Below, in pieces: positions 52,125-60,886 of a stretch of 64,000 bases of DNA; the stretch's first letter is position 1; the number at the start of each line of letters is the position of its first letter. Position numbers and translations under genes: made by a program. Below the pieces are notes generated by a model. That model did no database searches, was not told where the DNA came from, and saw only the letters and a list, made by a program, of their open reading frames with translations. The stretch is from Solitalea agri (GTDB lineage Bacteria > Bacteroidota > Bacteroidia > Sphingobacteriales > Sphingobacteriaceae): contig NZ_JAMWYS010000006.1 of the NCBI RefSeq assembly GCF_023914155.1, positions 163,785-227,784 on the forward strand, in the 5' to 3' direction.

Positions 52125-53552
52125 ATGAAGCAAAAGAAAAACAGGTTAACACTTTATATCTTCATTGCCTTAGTACTGGGCATTATTTTAGGCTACCTGC
52201 TAAACATCTACTACATCAACACTTATAACGAAGGACTTACAAAGGCTACTGTACAAATTGAACAGGCCGAAAAAAAACTAAGCACCCTTACCGATAGTAC
52301 ATCGGTTACATATAAAGAGTTAAAGACTGAAATAGCTACCGCTCAAAAAAGCAAGTCTGAAAATGATAAAATGCGGGAGAAGAAACTTGAATTGTTCACA
52401 GTGTTAAGTGATATTTTCCTTCGACTTATAAAAATGATTGTTGCCCCATTGGTACTGACCACATTAGTTGTGGGAGTTGCTAAATTAGGTGACATAAAAG
52501 CAGTAGGGCGAATTGGTGGCAAAACCTTACTCTGGTTCGTAAGTGCCAGTTTATTATCCTTGGTATTGGGTATGATCCTGGTAAATATCTTCCGTCCGGG
52601 TGAAGCGATGAATTTACCATTACCAGATAGCCATACAAGCACGGGTATTCAAAAAGCGGCATTAAGCTTTAAAGACTTCATTGCACATGTGTTTCCTAAA
52701 AGTGTTATTGAATCAATGGCCTCAAATGAAATATTGCAAATTGTTGTTTTTGCTTTGTTCTTTGGAGTTGCCACTGCTGCTATCGGTGAGCAAGGCAAAA
52801 TAGTGATCAAGCTATTTGATGCTGTTGCACATGTTATTTTAAAGGTTACTGGTTATGTAATGAACTTTGCTCCTTTTGCTGTATTTGGAGCAATGACTGC
52901 AATTATCGCCAAACAAGGATTAGGCATTTTGTCGACCTATGCCCTATTTATACTTGAATTTTATGGAGGATTACTTGTTTTATGGTTGGTACTTACCTTA
53001 ATTGGTTCTACCATCTTAAAAAAGCGTGCCTTCGAACTAATTGGAAGATTGAAAGAACCGATACTTCTTGCGTTTAGTACTGCCAGCAGTGAAGCTGCAT
53101 ATCCGAAAACAATGGAGCAATTAGAGCGTTTCGGCTGCAAAAACAAAATAGTAAGCTTTGTTTTACCGTTGGGATATTCTTTCAATTTAGATGGATCAAT
53201 GATGTACATGACCTTCGCTTCATTGTTTATCGCACAATCCTATGGGATCCACCTATCTTTTGAACAGCAAATCACCATGTTGTTAATACTTATGTTAACC
53301 AGTAAAGGAATTGCCGGTGTTCCAAGGGCATCACTTGTTGTAATTGCCGGAACAATAGCAACTTTCAATATTCCGGAAGCTGGCTTAGCATTATTATTAG
53401 GAATAGATCCATTGTTAGATATGGGCCGTTCGGCAACTAACGTGGTTGGTAATAGTATTGCGACAGCTGTAGTAAGTAAGTGGGAAGGTGAGTTGGGTGA
53501 ATCAATTGATGATTCGGTTGAGTTTGATGTAATTGGTACTGAAGAGAACTAA
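52125..53552 (+). CDS. Dicarboxylate/amino acid:cation symporter (DAACS)
   Basis: This 475-residue transporter is of the GltP/DctA family. TM1 (about 8-30) is followed by an insertion of about 55 polar residues (33-88) with heptad-like spacing, probably a periplasmic coiled coil. Then come TM2 (RLIKMIVAPLVLTTLVVG) and the transport core: re-entrant loop AFSTASSEAAYPKTM, the LGYSFNLDGSMMYM block, and TSKGIAGVPRASLVVI. Substrates are likely C4-dicarboxylates, glutamate or aspartate with Na+ or H+. The ATG at 52125 is selected because an exact -7 element covers the earlier TTG. Confidence 0.92.
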   Translation: MKQKKNRLTLYIFIALVLGIILGYLLNIYYINTYNEGLTKATVQIEQAEKKLSTLTDSTSVTYKELKTEIATAQKSKSENDKMREKKLELFTVLSDIFLRLIKMIVAPLVLTTLVVGVAKLGDIKAVGRIGGKTLLWFVSASLLSLVLGMILVNIFRPGEAMNLPLPDSHTSTGIQKAALSFKDFIAHVFPKSVIESMASNEILQIVVFALFFGVATAAIGEQGKIVIKLFDAVAHVILKVTGYVMNFAPFAVFGAMTAIIAKQGLGILSTYALFILEFYGGLLVLWLVLTLIGSTILKKRAFELIGRLKEPILLAFSTASSEAAYPKTMEQLERFGCKNKIVSFVLPLGYSFNLDGSMMYMTFASLFIAQSYGIHLSFEQQITMLLILMLTSKGIAGVPRASLVVIAGTIATFNIPEAGLALLLGIDPLLDMGRSATNVVGNSIATAVVSKWEGELGESIDDSVEFDVIGTEEN

Positions 53553-53574
53553 TATAAAGTAAATACATATATAA

Positions 53575-54078
53575 ATGAGTGATAGATTTAAGAAGATTTA
53601 CCTCTTAACCATGATTGTTGGTTCTTTTTTGATTTACATGGGCTATTATTATTATACCGCGTATTTCAAAAAGATGCATTACAAAATTGTTGAGTTCGAC
53701 CACATAGAGGTAAAGTTTAGTAAAGGCGATGAAGTAGGCTATGAGTACAATTCAAAAACACAGGTTTTAAAATACCGCAATGATAAAGATTCGCTCATTA
53801 CCCAAAAGGTTGAATTACCTCAACAAGCCATTAAGGACATTCACCAAAAGATGTGGGATAACATGTTTTTTGATATGCCCGACCAAATGATTGGTGGTGA
53901 TCAGGCAACTACTCCGCGTTTTTTCATTGAAATGTGTTACCAGAAAAAATGCAAAAGCATTACTTGGGATGAGAAGGCAAATGAAAAACCGCAGTACATG
54001 GAGCGTGTAAGGGAACTAAAACAGTTGATTGAATCGAAGATTGAAGAAAACGAAAGTAAAAGTTCGATAAGTAACTAA
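53575..54078 (+). CDS. Uncharacterised membrane-anchored protein
   Basis: This 167-residue protein has one N-terminal transmembrane helix (about 8-25) and an extracytoplasmic domain (30-167) rich in Lys and Glu. It has a mostly beta start (FDHIEVKFSKGDEVGYEY) and a helical C-terminus. Two Cys form CYQKKC near residue 122. I do not recognise the family. It lies 22 nt after the DAACS gene and may be co-transcribed. Confidence 0.68.
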   Translation: MSDRFKKIYLLTMIVGSFLIYMGYYYYTAYFKKMHYKIVEFDHIEVKFSKGDEVGYEYNSKTQVLKYRNDKDSLITQKVELPQQAIKDIHQKMWDNMFFDMPDQMIGGDQATTPRFFIEMCYQKKCKSITWDEKANEKPQYMERVRELKQLIESKIEENESKSSISN

Positions 54079-54190
54079 GTTCTCCAATAAGGTTTAGAGC
54101 ACTTTTTCCCATTATTAATTGCAAAAAAACGGAACACGAACGAGGTTGAAATTAATTCAAAATAGGTTTTTATATATCATTACTAATCCC

Positions 54191-54198
54191 TATTTTTG
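54191..54198 (+). promoter_or_regulatory. -7 element of rplU-rpmA
   Basis: Exact TAnnTTTG (TATTTTTG), 36 nt before the rplU ATG. The longer leader differs from the near-leaderless genes in the window. Confidence 0.6.
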
Positions 54199-54234
54199 CA
54201 CCTCGTTTAAATATAAATAAATTATTATTTCATC

Positions 54235-54546
54235 ATGTACGCAATAGTAAATATAGCCGGGCAACAATTTAAAGTTGCAAAAGACCAGCAGATCTTTGTA
54301 CACCGCTTACAAGGAGAAGAGGGCGCTAGTATTGAATTTGGCGATGTTTTATTGGTAGCTAACGGCGATAAAATCTCTGTAGGTGCTCCTAACGTTGCAG
54401 GTTCAAAAGTAACCGCTAAAATCGTTTCTCACCTAAAAGGCGATAAAGTTATCGTTTTCAAGAAAAAACGTCGTAAAGGTTATAAACGCAAAAACGGTCA
54501 CCGTCAGTCGTTTACCAAGATTCAGATCGAAAACATTGTATTTTAA
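54235..54546 (+). CDS. rplU: Ribosomal protein L21
   Basis: This 103-residue 50S subunit protein has the family start MYAIVNIAGQQFKVAKDQ and the C-terminal RKGYKRKNGHRQSFTKIQIENI. It is paired with rpmA 24 nt downstream, the conserved rplU-rpmA operon. Confidence 0.98.
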   Translation: MYAIVNIAGQQFKVAKDQQIFVHRLQGEEGASIEFGDVLLVANGDKISVGAPNVAGSKVTAKIVSHLKGDKVIVFKKKRRKGYKRKNGHRQSFTKIQIENIVF

Positions 54547-54570
54547 TCACTAAGAAAGGAATTTTAAGAA

Positions 54571-54846
54571 ATGGCACATAAAAAAGGTGCGGGTAGTTCG
54601 AAGAACGGCCGTGAGTCGCACAGTAAACGTCTTGGCATTAAAATTTTCGGTGGTCAATCTGCAATTGCAGGTAACATCATCGTTCGTCAACGTGGTACTA
54701 AACATAACCCTGATAAAAACGTAGGTATCGGTAAAGACCATACTTTGTTTGCATTAATTGATGGTACTGTTGTTTTCAAAAAGAAAAAAGACGACAAATC
54801 TTACGTTTCAGTTATTCCAGCAGAAACTGCTGAAGTAAAAAACTAA
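54571..54846 (+). CDS. rpmA: Ribosomal protein L27
   Basis: This 91-residue 50S protein starts [22 protein letters not shown] and reaches the peptidyl-transferase centre with its N-terminus. It has no Firmicutes-style cleavable N-terminal extension. An AAGGA lies 12 nt before the ATG. A terminator follows. Confidence 0.98.
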   Translation: MAHKKGAGSSKNGRESHSKRLGIKIFGGQSAIAGNIIVRQRGTKHNPDKNVGIGKDHTLFALIDGTVVFKKKKDDKSYVSVIPAETAEVKN

Positions 54847-54864
54847 TAAACGTTTAAAATATAG

Positions 54865-54900
54865 AAAGCCTTTGGTATTTTTGCCAAAGGCTTTTTTTAT
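54865..54900 (+). terminator. Terminator of rplU-rpmA
   Basis: Perfect stem AAAGCCTTTGG / CCAAAGGCTTT with an 8-nt loop and T-rich tail. Confidence 0.92.
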
Positions 54901-54988
54901 TTCAATATGCCTCCCTTAAACATCATAACTCGGTTTCAGGATTCTATCAAAATAAAAGGCTCATTATACATTAATTTTATCTTTTCTC

Positions 54989-55669
54989 ATGACAGCATCA
55001 TCGGCAGCAGTTTTATGGACAGGCGGAAAAGATTGTGTTTTAGCCTTACATTTTGCAAAAAAGGAAGAGCTTTCGATTAACTTGCTTATAACCTTTGCTC
55101 CAAAAAACGCTGATTTTCTGGCTCACCCGATCAAAGTACTTAAACTGCAGGCTGAGGCAATTGGTATTCCTCATAGAATAATAGAAATCAATGAGCCTTA
55201 CAAAGAAAGCTATGAAAATGCGATTGCTCATCTTAAAGACGAAGGCATTGACCTCCTTATTAGTGGTGATATTGATGAAGTAAATAGCTACCCGAACTGG
55301 ATTAAAGAAAGAAGCGCTGTTTCTGGTATGGGGGTCTATGCACCTTTATGGCAACTGGATCGGAAGGATTTATTGAATGAGCTTGTAAATCGAAATTTCA
55401 AGGTAATCTTCTCATTGGTTCGAAAACCCTGGTTTACCCGCAGCTGGGTTGGTGACCTGATTACATCAGCCAAAATTGATCAGCTTTCAATGTTTAAAGA
55501 GCTAAAAGGAATAGATCTAAGCGGTGAACAAGGAGAATATCACACTTTAGTACTCGATTGTCCAGCTTTTGCAAAAGCAATAGTGATTGATAAAAGTAGT
55601 ATTGAGGAAAAAGATGACATGTACTATTTACGACTGGAAGAAATAACGTTAAAAGATAAAGGGAAATAA
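54989..55669 (+). CDS. Dph6-type ATP-binding protein (diphthine-ammonia ligase family)
   Basis: This 226-residue ATP-pyrophosphatase-type protein has the PP-loop TGGKDCVLAL (about 12-21) and the conserved INLLITFAP, ISGDIDEV, RNFKVIFSLVRKPW and GEQGEYHTLVLDCPAF blocks of the Dph6/MJ0570 family. Diphthamide is not made in bacteria, so the true substrate differs and is unknown. It is followed by a methyltransferase gene at 55689, after 19 nt, so they may form a unit. Confidence 0.87.
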   Translation: MTASSAAVLWTGGKDCVLALHFAKKEELSINLLITFAPKNADFLAHPIKVLKLQAEAIGIPHRIIEINEPYKESYENAIAHLKDEGIDLLISGDIDEVNSYPNWIKERSAVSGMGVYAPLWQLDRKDLLNELVNRNFKVIFSLVRKPWFTRSWVGDLITSAKIDQLSMFKELKGIDLSGEQGEYHTLVLDCPAFAKAIVIDKSSIEEKDDMYYLRLEEITLKDKGK

Positions 55670-55688
55670 TCTATTATAAGTTATCTAA

Positions 55689-56900
55689 ATGAATATAGCA
55701 GAGTTCGAACTTTTAAGGCAAAATGAAGTAAGGGAAATTATAAAAAAGAATATTGAAGTCGACTCTTTAAAATTTGCACTTAGTTATCGTTCTCAGACCG
55801 TCCCGGCTCATTTGATCTCTACCCAGATAAAGTACCTCCAGAAAGCAAAACATAAGCTTCCTTCCTATTACAATGCTCTTTGTGTAATTCCTCCTATTTC
55901 GTACGAACAGTCAAGCAGTGAGGCTACAGCATCATTAAAGAAGGAAACAGGTGAACTTTGCTTAGACTTAACCTGCGGCCTTGGAGTTGACAGCTTTTAT
56001 TTCTCCAAAAACTTCAATAAGGTTATCAGTCTAGAGATGAATCCTTTATTGGCAGCTATCACTCAATATAATTTCAATCTTTTAGGTGCAGAAAATATTA
56101 AGGTATTCAATCAAAAGGCTGAAGATTTTCTGGCAGCTTATACAGGTGAAAAATTTGATCTTATTTTTGTTGATCCAGCAAGGAGAGATGATCAACAAGG
56201 CCGTGTTTTTTTATTTGAAGATTGTTCACCTAACTTATACGAGATTCTTCCGCTGGTATCCAAACTAACCCGAAAGTTAATTGTAAAAGCTTCTCCTTTA
56301 TTTGATAATGCAGAGGCTTGGAAAAAATTCTCTTTAATGAGCTCTCTTTCGGTTGTTTCTGTTGATAACGAATGTAAAGAATTATTAATGACGTTTGATT
56401 TTGAAAACTCTCCTTCACTACTAACCGAAAAGATCTTATTAAATAGAAAAGGAATCGATTCGACTTATATATTCAATAAAACAGAAAGTAACGAGCATCA
56501 ACTGCCTGTTGCAAGTTCATCAACCTATTTATTAGAGCCCGATGTGGCCTTTTATAAGGCTCGTGTAAACATTCAATTATTCAACAAGTACTTTCCTTCG
56601 TTAAAAGTAAGTTTCGAGCAAATCGACGGTTATTTCTTTACCAATGAAGAAGTAAGTAGAGAATTCCCTGGGCGAGTTTTCCGAATCATTGAAGAAATAG
56701 ATTTCCAACCGAAGGCATTAAAAATGCTCCTAAAAACAAAAGGAATAAAAAAGGCTAATATTAGTAAACGAAACTTCCCCCTTTCTGTAGAAGAAATTAG
56801 AAAAGCACTCAACCTTGGAGATGGGGGTAATGTATACCTCTTCTTTGCTAAAAACCGCTTAGGGGATCATAAAGTAATTATAACAGAACGTGGTAGCTGA
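55689..56900 (+). CDS. Class I SAM-dependent methyltransferase, THUMP-like domain
   Basis: This 403-residue protein has a helical N-terminal domain (about 1-85). The methyltransferase core follows, with motif I DLTCGLGVDSFYFS (about 98), an acidic ribose-binding site (ISLEMNPLL), and motif IV VDPARRD (about 158). A C-terminal domain of the THUMP-like type is at about 330-400 (KALKMLLKTKGIKKANISKRNF). These features suggest an RNA methyltransferase of unknown target. It lies 19 nt after the Dph6-like gene. Confidence 0.87.
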   Translation: MNIAEFELLRQNEVREIIKKNIEVDSLKFALSYRSQTVPAHLISTQIKYLQKAKHKLPSYYNALCVIPPISYEQSSSEATASLKKETGELCLDLTCGLGVDSFYFSKNFNKVISLEMNPLLAAITQYNFNLLGAENIKVFNQKAEDFLAAYTGEKFDLIFVDPARRDDQQGRVFLFEDCSPNLYEILPLVSKLTRKLIVKASPLFDNAEAWKKFSLMSSLSVVSVDNECKELLMTFDFENSPSLLTEKILLNRKGIDSTYIFNKTESNEHQLPVASSSTYLLEPDVAFYKARVNIQLFNKYFPSLKVSFEQIDGYFFTNEEVSREFPGRVFRIIEEIDFQPKALKMLLKTKGIKKANISKRNFPLSVEEIRKALNLGDGGNVYLFFAKNRLGDHKVIITERGS

Positions 56901-56923
56901 AAAGGCTATAGCCACTTACAAAA

Positions 56924-56950
56924 AAAGAGGGCTAAACCCTCTTTATATTT
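56924..56950. terminator. Bidirectional terminator between methyltransferase and desaturase genes
   Basis: Stem AAAGAGGG / CCCTCTTT with a 5-nt loop; A-rich on one side and T-rich on the other, between convergent genes. Confidence 0.85.
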
Positions 56951-57868
56951 TTAAACCAATTCGGTTTGCTTTATTCTGTTTTGATCTTCTTTAACCTTTT
57001 GTTTCTCCTCTTTCCTAAGTTGGCCAGAAGTTTTACGGCTTCCATCATGGCTCCAACCAGGAGGTCCAAACAAATAACCTATTTTAGCTTTAAAAGTAGG
57101 CGCTTTCCATACATCTTTAATTACGGCTCCCCATTCGTCAAAAGCAATATGAAGTGGATTATGGGTTTCAAGATTTTTAGTTAAACCATACGTTGGATGC
57201 ACATTTTCCTCGACAAAAGTTCCAAACATACGATCCCAAATAATTAAGATCCCTGCATGATTTCTATCTAAATATTGAATATCAGAAGCATGATGCACCC
57301 GATGATGAGAAGGAGTATTAAAAATAAACTCTATAGGCTTAGGAAGGCGTTTAATAACTTCTGTATGTATCCAGAATTGATACAGTAAACTGATCGACAT
57401 CATAGTCATGATCATGAGCGGAGAAAATCCCACCAATGGCATCCATAACCAGAATATCCATGAACCTGATAAATTCCCTGTCCATGTTTGACGTAAGGCT
57501 GTTCCCAGATTATACTTTTGAGATGAATGATGTACTACATGAGACGCCCAGAAATAACGTACACTATGACTTGTTCGATGGAACCAATAATATGAGAAAT
57601 CGTCAGCCAACAAACACAAAATCCAAGCCCACCAGGCATTCTCCGGCATAGTGAAGAAACGAAACTGGAAAACAAAGGTCAAAGCAACAGGAATCATTGC
57701 TTTACTAACAAATCCAATTAAAACATTACCAATCCCCATCGATATACTACTTGCAGTGTCTTTTGCATCGAAATATTCATCATGCTTCTTCTGCAAATAG
57801 GCAACTATAAACTCTGCAATAAGTAAAATAATAAAGCCCGGAATGGCCATTACAATTAGATTCTTCAT
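56951..57868 (-). CDS. Sterol desaturase / fatty acid hydroxylase family protein
   Basis: This 305-residue membrane protein has about four helices and the histidine clusters of the diiron desaturase-hydroxylase superfamily: His97-x3-His101, His110-xx-HisHis (113-114), and HHRVHH (188-193). The superfamily oxidises lipid or carotenoid substrates with O2; the target here cannot be named. The C-terminus is charged and cytoplasmic. It has no co-transcribed redox partner nearby. Confidence 0.92.
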   Translation of the reverse strand: MKNLIVMAIPGFIILLIAEFIVAYLQKKHDEYFDAKDTASSISMGIGNVLIGFVSKAMIPVALTFVFQFRFFTMPENAWWAWILCLLADDFSYYWFHRTSHSVRYFWASHVVHHSSQKYNLGTALRQTWTGNLSGSWIFWLWMPLVGFSPLMIMTMMSISLLYQFWIHTEVIKRLPKPIEFIFNTPSHHRVHHASDIQYLDRNHAGILIIWDRMFGTFVEENVHPTYGLTKNLETHNPLHIAFDEWGAVIKDVWKAPTFKAKIGYLFGPPGWSHDGSRKTSGQLRKEEKQKVKEDQNRIKQTELV

Positions 57869-57933
57869 TTCCTGGTAATTGATAAAGGTTCGAAATGTAA
57901 GATTAATTTCTGAATTATCAATGCACGCATAGT

Positions 57934-59043
57934 TTAGTTAGACTTGGGATAATATTTTCTCAAAAGGAATAAATAAGGTTCAAAATAATGATGAACAAAT
58001 ACATTTTGCCCAGTAAACTTAAATTTATTATCATACTCATTATCGGTGGGCAAAACAATTTGAACGCCGGCTGTCATATAATGATTAGAGGGCGCATATG
58101 AGGGCTCCCTTAATTGAGGAAGAGTCTTTTTTATCTGATCAAATACGGCATTTCCCAGATACTTTTGATAATACTTCACGCCATTATTGGCAGTTTTATC
58201 TATCTTTTTATAAACCGAATTCACATATACCCGTACCAACCAAGGCATCTCTTTTATTGCATCTTTATAATTAACTATCGGATTTGCTTTGTTCATGTCT
58301 TTCAGTGTTTGAACAGTTAATGGAGTTTCAGGCACCCAGTCGGCAGTATTTACTGTTCTAAAAGCCCATTCTCCCCTATTAATAAAATCGAAATCGTAGG
58401 TGTAATATAAATTACCGGGCTTGGGAGCTGCACTACAATAGGTTTTATAAAAAATATCACCAGGCAGTTTATCTTCCGGCAGATAATTAAGGTATGAACG
58501 AACCAAATACGCAATAGCCCCGCCCTGACTATGTCCAAATATGATCACTTCCTTTTTTCCTGACTTGTAAAGAACGTTCAGCTCATTAACAATGTAAGGA
58601 GCCAAAAATGCCATTCCAATTGACCAGCCCACATGAACATAAGCATCCGCTCGTTCAGCAAACTTATATTCAAAAAGAGTGCTGTCATTGAGTTGCAAGT
58701 CTCCCTGAGCAGGAATCATCGCCGAATAAAAGTTCTCAAGCCACGATTCTGTTTTACCAATAGTTCCGCGAATGCAAAGAATCACCACATCATCGTTTCG
58801 TAACCAGAAATAACATTTATTGTAAAGACCTACTTCAGGAGACTCAAATAGCAATTTATATTGATGATTCGATGTTGTTATAACTTGACCAGTGTTTAAT
58901 GAATCATATTTCAGCCTTAGGAGATCAGCATATTCAGCAGCATCAAACCCGGGTTTTAGAAGTTGTTGTCCGGAAGATGAAAAACAAAACAGGCAGAATA
59001 ATAAAGAAAACTTAAAAAAGCGCGTTTGAAGAAGTTTTAACAT
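57934..59043 (-). CDS. Exported class-3-type lipase
   Basis: This 369-residue protein has a signal peptide (1 to about 25, SSSGQQ) and an alpha/beta hydrolase core with the nucleophile Ser172 in GHSQGG. A preceding GTIGKTESWLENF and a late His (SNHYMTAGVQI) would complete the triad. The pattern is that of lipase class 3 (PF01764), acting on glycerides in the periplasm or outside the cell. The ATG at 59043 gives a clean signal peptide; another in-frame start at 59082 is less likely. It follows the SSS symporter gene by 52 nt in the same direction. Confidence 0.85.
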   Translation of the reverse strand: MLKLLQTRFFKFSLLFCLFCFSSSGQQLLKPGFDAAEYADLLRLKYDSLNTGQVITTSNHQYKLLFESPEVGLYNKCYFWLRNDDVVILCIRGTIGKTESWLENFYSAMIPAQGDLQLNDSTLFEYKFAERADAYVHVGWSIGMAFLAPYIVNELNVLYKSGKKEVIIFGHSQGGAIAYLVRSYLNYLPEDKLPGDIFYKTYCSAAPKPGNLYYTYDFDFINRGEWAFRTVNTADWVPETPLTVQTLKDMNKANPIVNYKDAIKEMPWLVRVYVNSVYKKIDKTANNGVKYYQKYLGNAVFDQIKKTLPQLREPSYAPSNHYMTAGVQIVLPTDNEYDNKFKFTGQNVFVHHYFEPYLFLLRKYYPKSN

Positions 59044-59095
59044 CGAAGGTAAATTATGTTGGCTCGATTTAAAATACAACATAATTCAACCATTA

Positions 59096-60793
59096 TCAAT
59101 CTTTAACAAGCGACAATTCAGGGGCTAAGAACTCTATCAAAACTGAAATAATCATTACCAAAGCGCAACCAATCAGGTTATACCATAAGAAAGAAATATC
59201 AGTAAAGAAATAACCTAGTAGAACCAAAAACTGTGTAATTACCGCTGCTATAAAAACAGCTGTACCTTTTATTCTTTTTATAAAGAAAGCAACCATGAAA
59301 ATACCCAAGATCGCCCCATAAAACAACGAGCCTAGTACGTTCACTGCTTCTATCAAACTTCCTAATTGTGAAGCAAGGCCTGCAACAATCATTACAAACA
59401 CTCCCCAAATAACAATGGCCCACCGGGAAGCATTTAGATAATGGCCATCGTTTTCGTCCCTTCTCACACTACGTTTGTAAATGTCGATTACTGAAGTTGA
59501 GGCTAAAGCTTGCAATGCTGATGATGAAGACGACATTGACGCTGCTAAAATCACTGCTATTAATAAGCCCACTAATCCTTCAGGAAAATGATTACGAACA
59601 AACCATAAGAAAACATAGTTAACATCATCGGTATTAGCGCCACTATCATTTTTAAGCATTAGCTTCTTTAGATCCTTACGAATAACCGCTTCTTTTTGAT
59701 GATCTTCAGTAACAAACCCCTGAAACTTGGTTATAGCCTTATCATCGTTAGATTGGATCGCGGCAATCAATCCATTTGCATGCTCTTTCTTTAGTTGATA
59801 AATCGAAGTCTGTTTTTGCTGAAGATCGTTTAATTGCCCTGCATAAGTGCTTTCCTGTAGCTTTTTTATCTCCAACTGATTAAAGAATATTGGAGTTTCT
59901 GCAAACTGGTAAAAAACAAATAACAAAACTCCGATTAAAAGAATTCCAAACTGCATTGGAATTTTAACAATACCATTGAATAATAATCCCAAACGGCTTT
60001 CTGTAGTGTCTTTAGCAGACAAGTAGCGGGCAACCTGGGATTGGTCTGTTCCAAAGTATGATAGAGCCAAAAAGAACCCTCCTAACAAACCTGACCAAAT
60101 ATTATATTTGTTATTTAAATCGAACTTCAGATCAATAATGTTCATCCGGCCCATTTTGCCACCTAATTTCACCGCATCTATAAATCCGATATTCTGAGGA
60201 AGCAAACGGGTAATAATAACAGCCGCAATCAGCATTCCACTAAGAATGATCGTCATCTGACCCATTTGTGTATAACTAACCGCTCGTATTCCTCCACTTA
60301 CTGTATAAATCACAACTACAGCACAAATGACGAAGTTTGTCAAATAGATATTCCATCCTAAAATGGCTGAAAGAATGATACTAGGGGCAAAAACTGTAAT
60401 ACCTGTTCCTAAACCCCGCTGAATAAGAAATAAAAAGGCAGCCAATGACCGTGTCTTTAAATCAAATCGGCCTTCCAGATACTCATAGGCTGTATATACT
60501 TTTAATTTATGGTAGATGGGTACTGCTGTTAAGCATAAAACCACCATAGCTAGCGGCAATCCAAAATAGTATTGAACAAAACGCATCCCATCAGTATAGG
60601 CTTGTCCCGGAGCTGATAAAAACGTTACAGCACTCGCCTGAGTAGCCATAATGGTAAGCCCCACCATGTACCATGGAGAGGTATTAGCCTTCAAAAAAGT
60701 TTCGGTGTTTTTGCTTTTACGGCTCTTCCATAATCCGTAAAAAACAATAAATGAAAGCGTTGTAATTAATACCAGCCAGTCGAGTTGCCTCAT
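59096..60793 (-). CDS. Sodium:solute symporter with a large extramembrane insertion
   Basis: This 565-residue SSS protein has about 13 transmembrane helices and GLTIMATQASAVTFLSAPGQ in helix 2 as the sodium-site region. Residues about 300-390 form a charged helical insertion (IKKLQESTYAGQLNDLQQ...) between two membrane segments, which adds roughly 65-90 residues over the symporter at 33.8 kb. The deacetylase-symporter context suggests an N-acetylated sugar or similar substrate, but that is inference. Its ATG overlaps the stop of a 31-codon gene (ATGA), and that gene follows the PIG-L gene by 1 nt. Confidence 0.9.
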   Translation of the reverse strand: MRQLDWLVLITTLSFIVFYGLWKSRKSKNTETFLKANTSPWYMVGLTIMATQASAVTFLSAPGQAYTDGMRFVQYYFGLPLAMVVLCLTAVPIYHKLKVYTAYEYLEGRFDLKTRSLAAFLFLIQRGLGTGITVFAPSIILSAILGWNIYLTNFVICAVVVIYTVSGGIRAVSYTQMGQMTIILSGMLIAAVIITRLLPQNIGFIDAVKLGGKMGRMNIIDLKFDLNNKYNIWSGLLGGFFLALSYFGTDQSQVARYLSAKDTTESRLGLLFNGIVKIPMQFGILLIGVLLFVFYQFAETPIFFNQLEIKKLQESTYAGQLNDLQQKQTSIYQLKKEHANGLIAAIQSNDDKAITKFQGFVTEDHQKEAVIRKDLKKLMLKNDSGANTDDVNYVFLWFVRNHFPEGLVGLLIAVILAASMSSSSSALQALASTSVIDIYKRSVRRDENDGHYLNASRWAIVIWGVFVMIVAGLASQLGSLIEAVNVLGSLFYGAILGIFMVAFFIKRIKGTAVFIAAVITQFLVLLGYFFTDISFLWYNLIGCALVMIISVLIEFLAPELSLVKD

Positions 60794-60885
60794 GAAAGAT
60801 GATTAGTTAGGTAATAGAATACGATCATTTCCATTATTAAAAAGCCGACAACCAGCCAATAAAGCCTTTTCCATCGCAATTGCAT
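60790..60885 (-). CDS. 31-residue single-span membrane protein
   Basis: The frame encodes MQLRWKRLYWLVVGFLIMEM and 11 more residues (IVFYYLTNHLS). It is one hydrophobic helix (about 8-26) with a basic N-terminus, so the C-terminus should be periplasmic. It begins 1 nt after the PIG-L stop and its TGA overlaps the symporter ATG (ATGA), a clear sign of translational coupling. Several SSS symporters (PanF, ActP, MctP) have small membrane partner genes, so this may be a small partner of the symporter. It has no recognised family. Confidence 0.72.
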   Translation of the reverse strand: MQLRWKRLYWLVVGFLIMEMIVFYYLTNHLS

Positions 60886-60886
60886 A

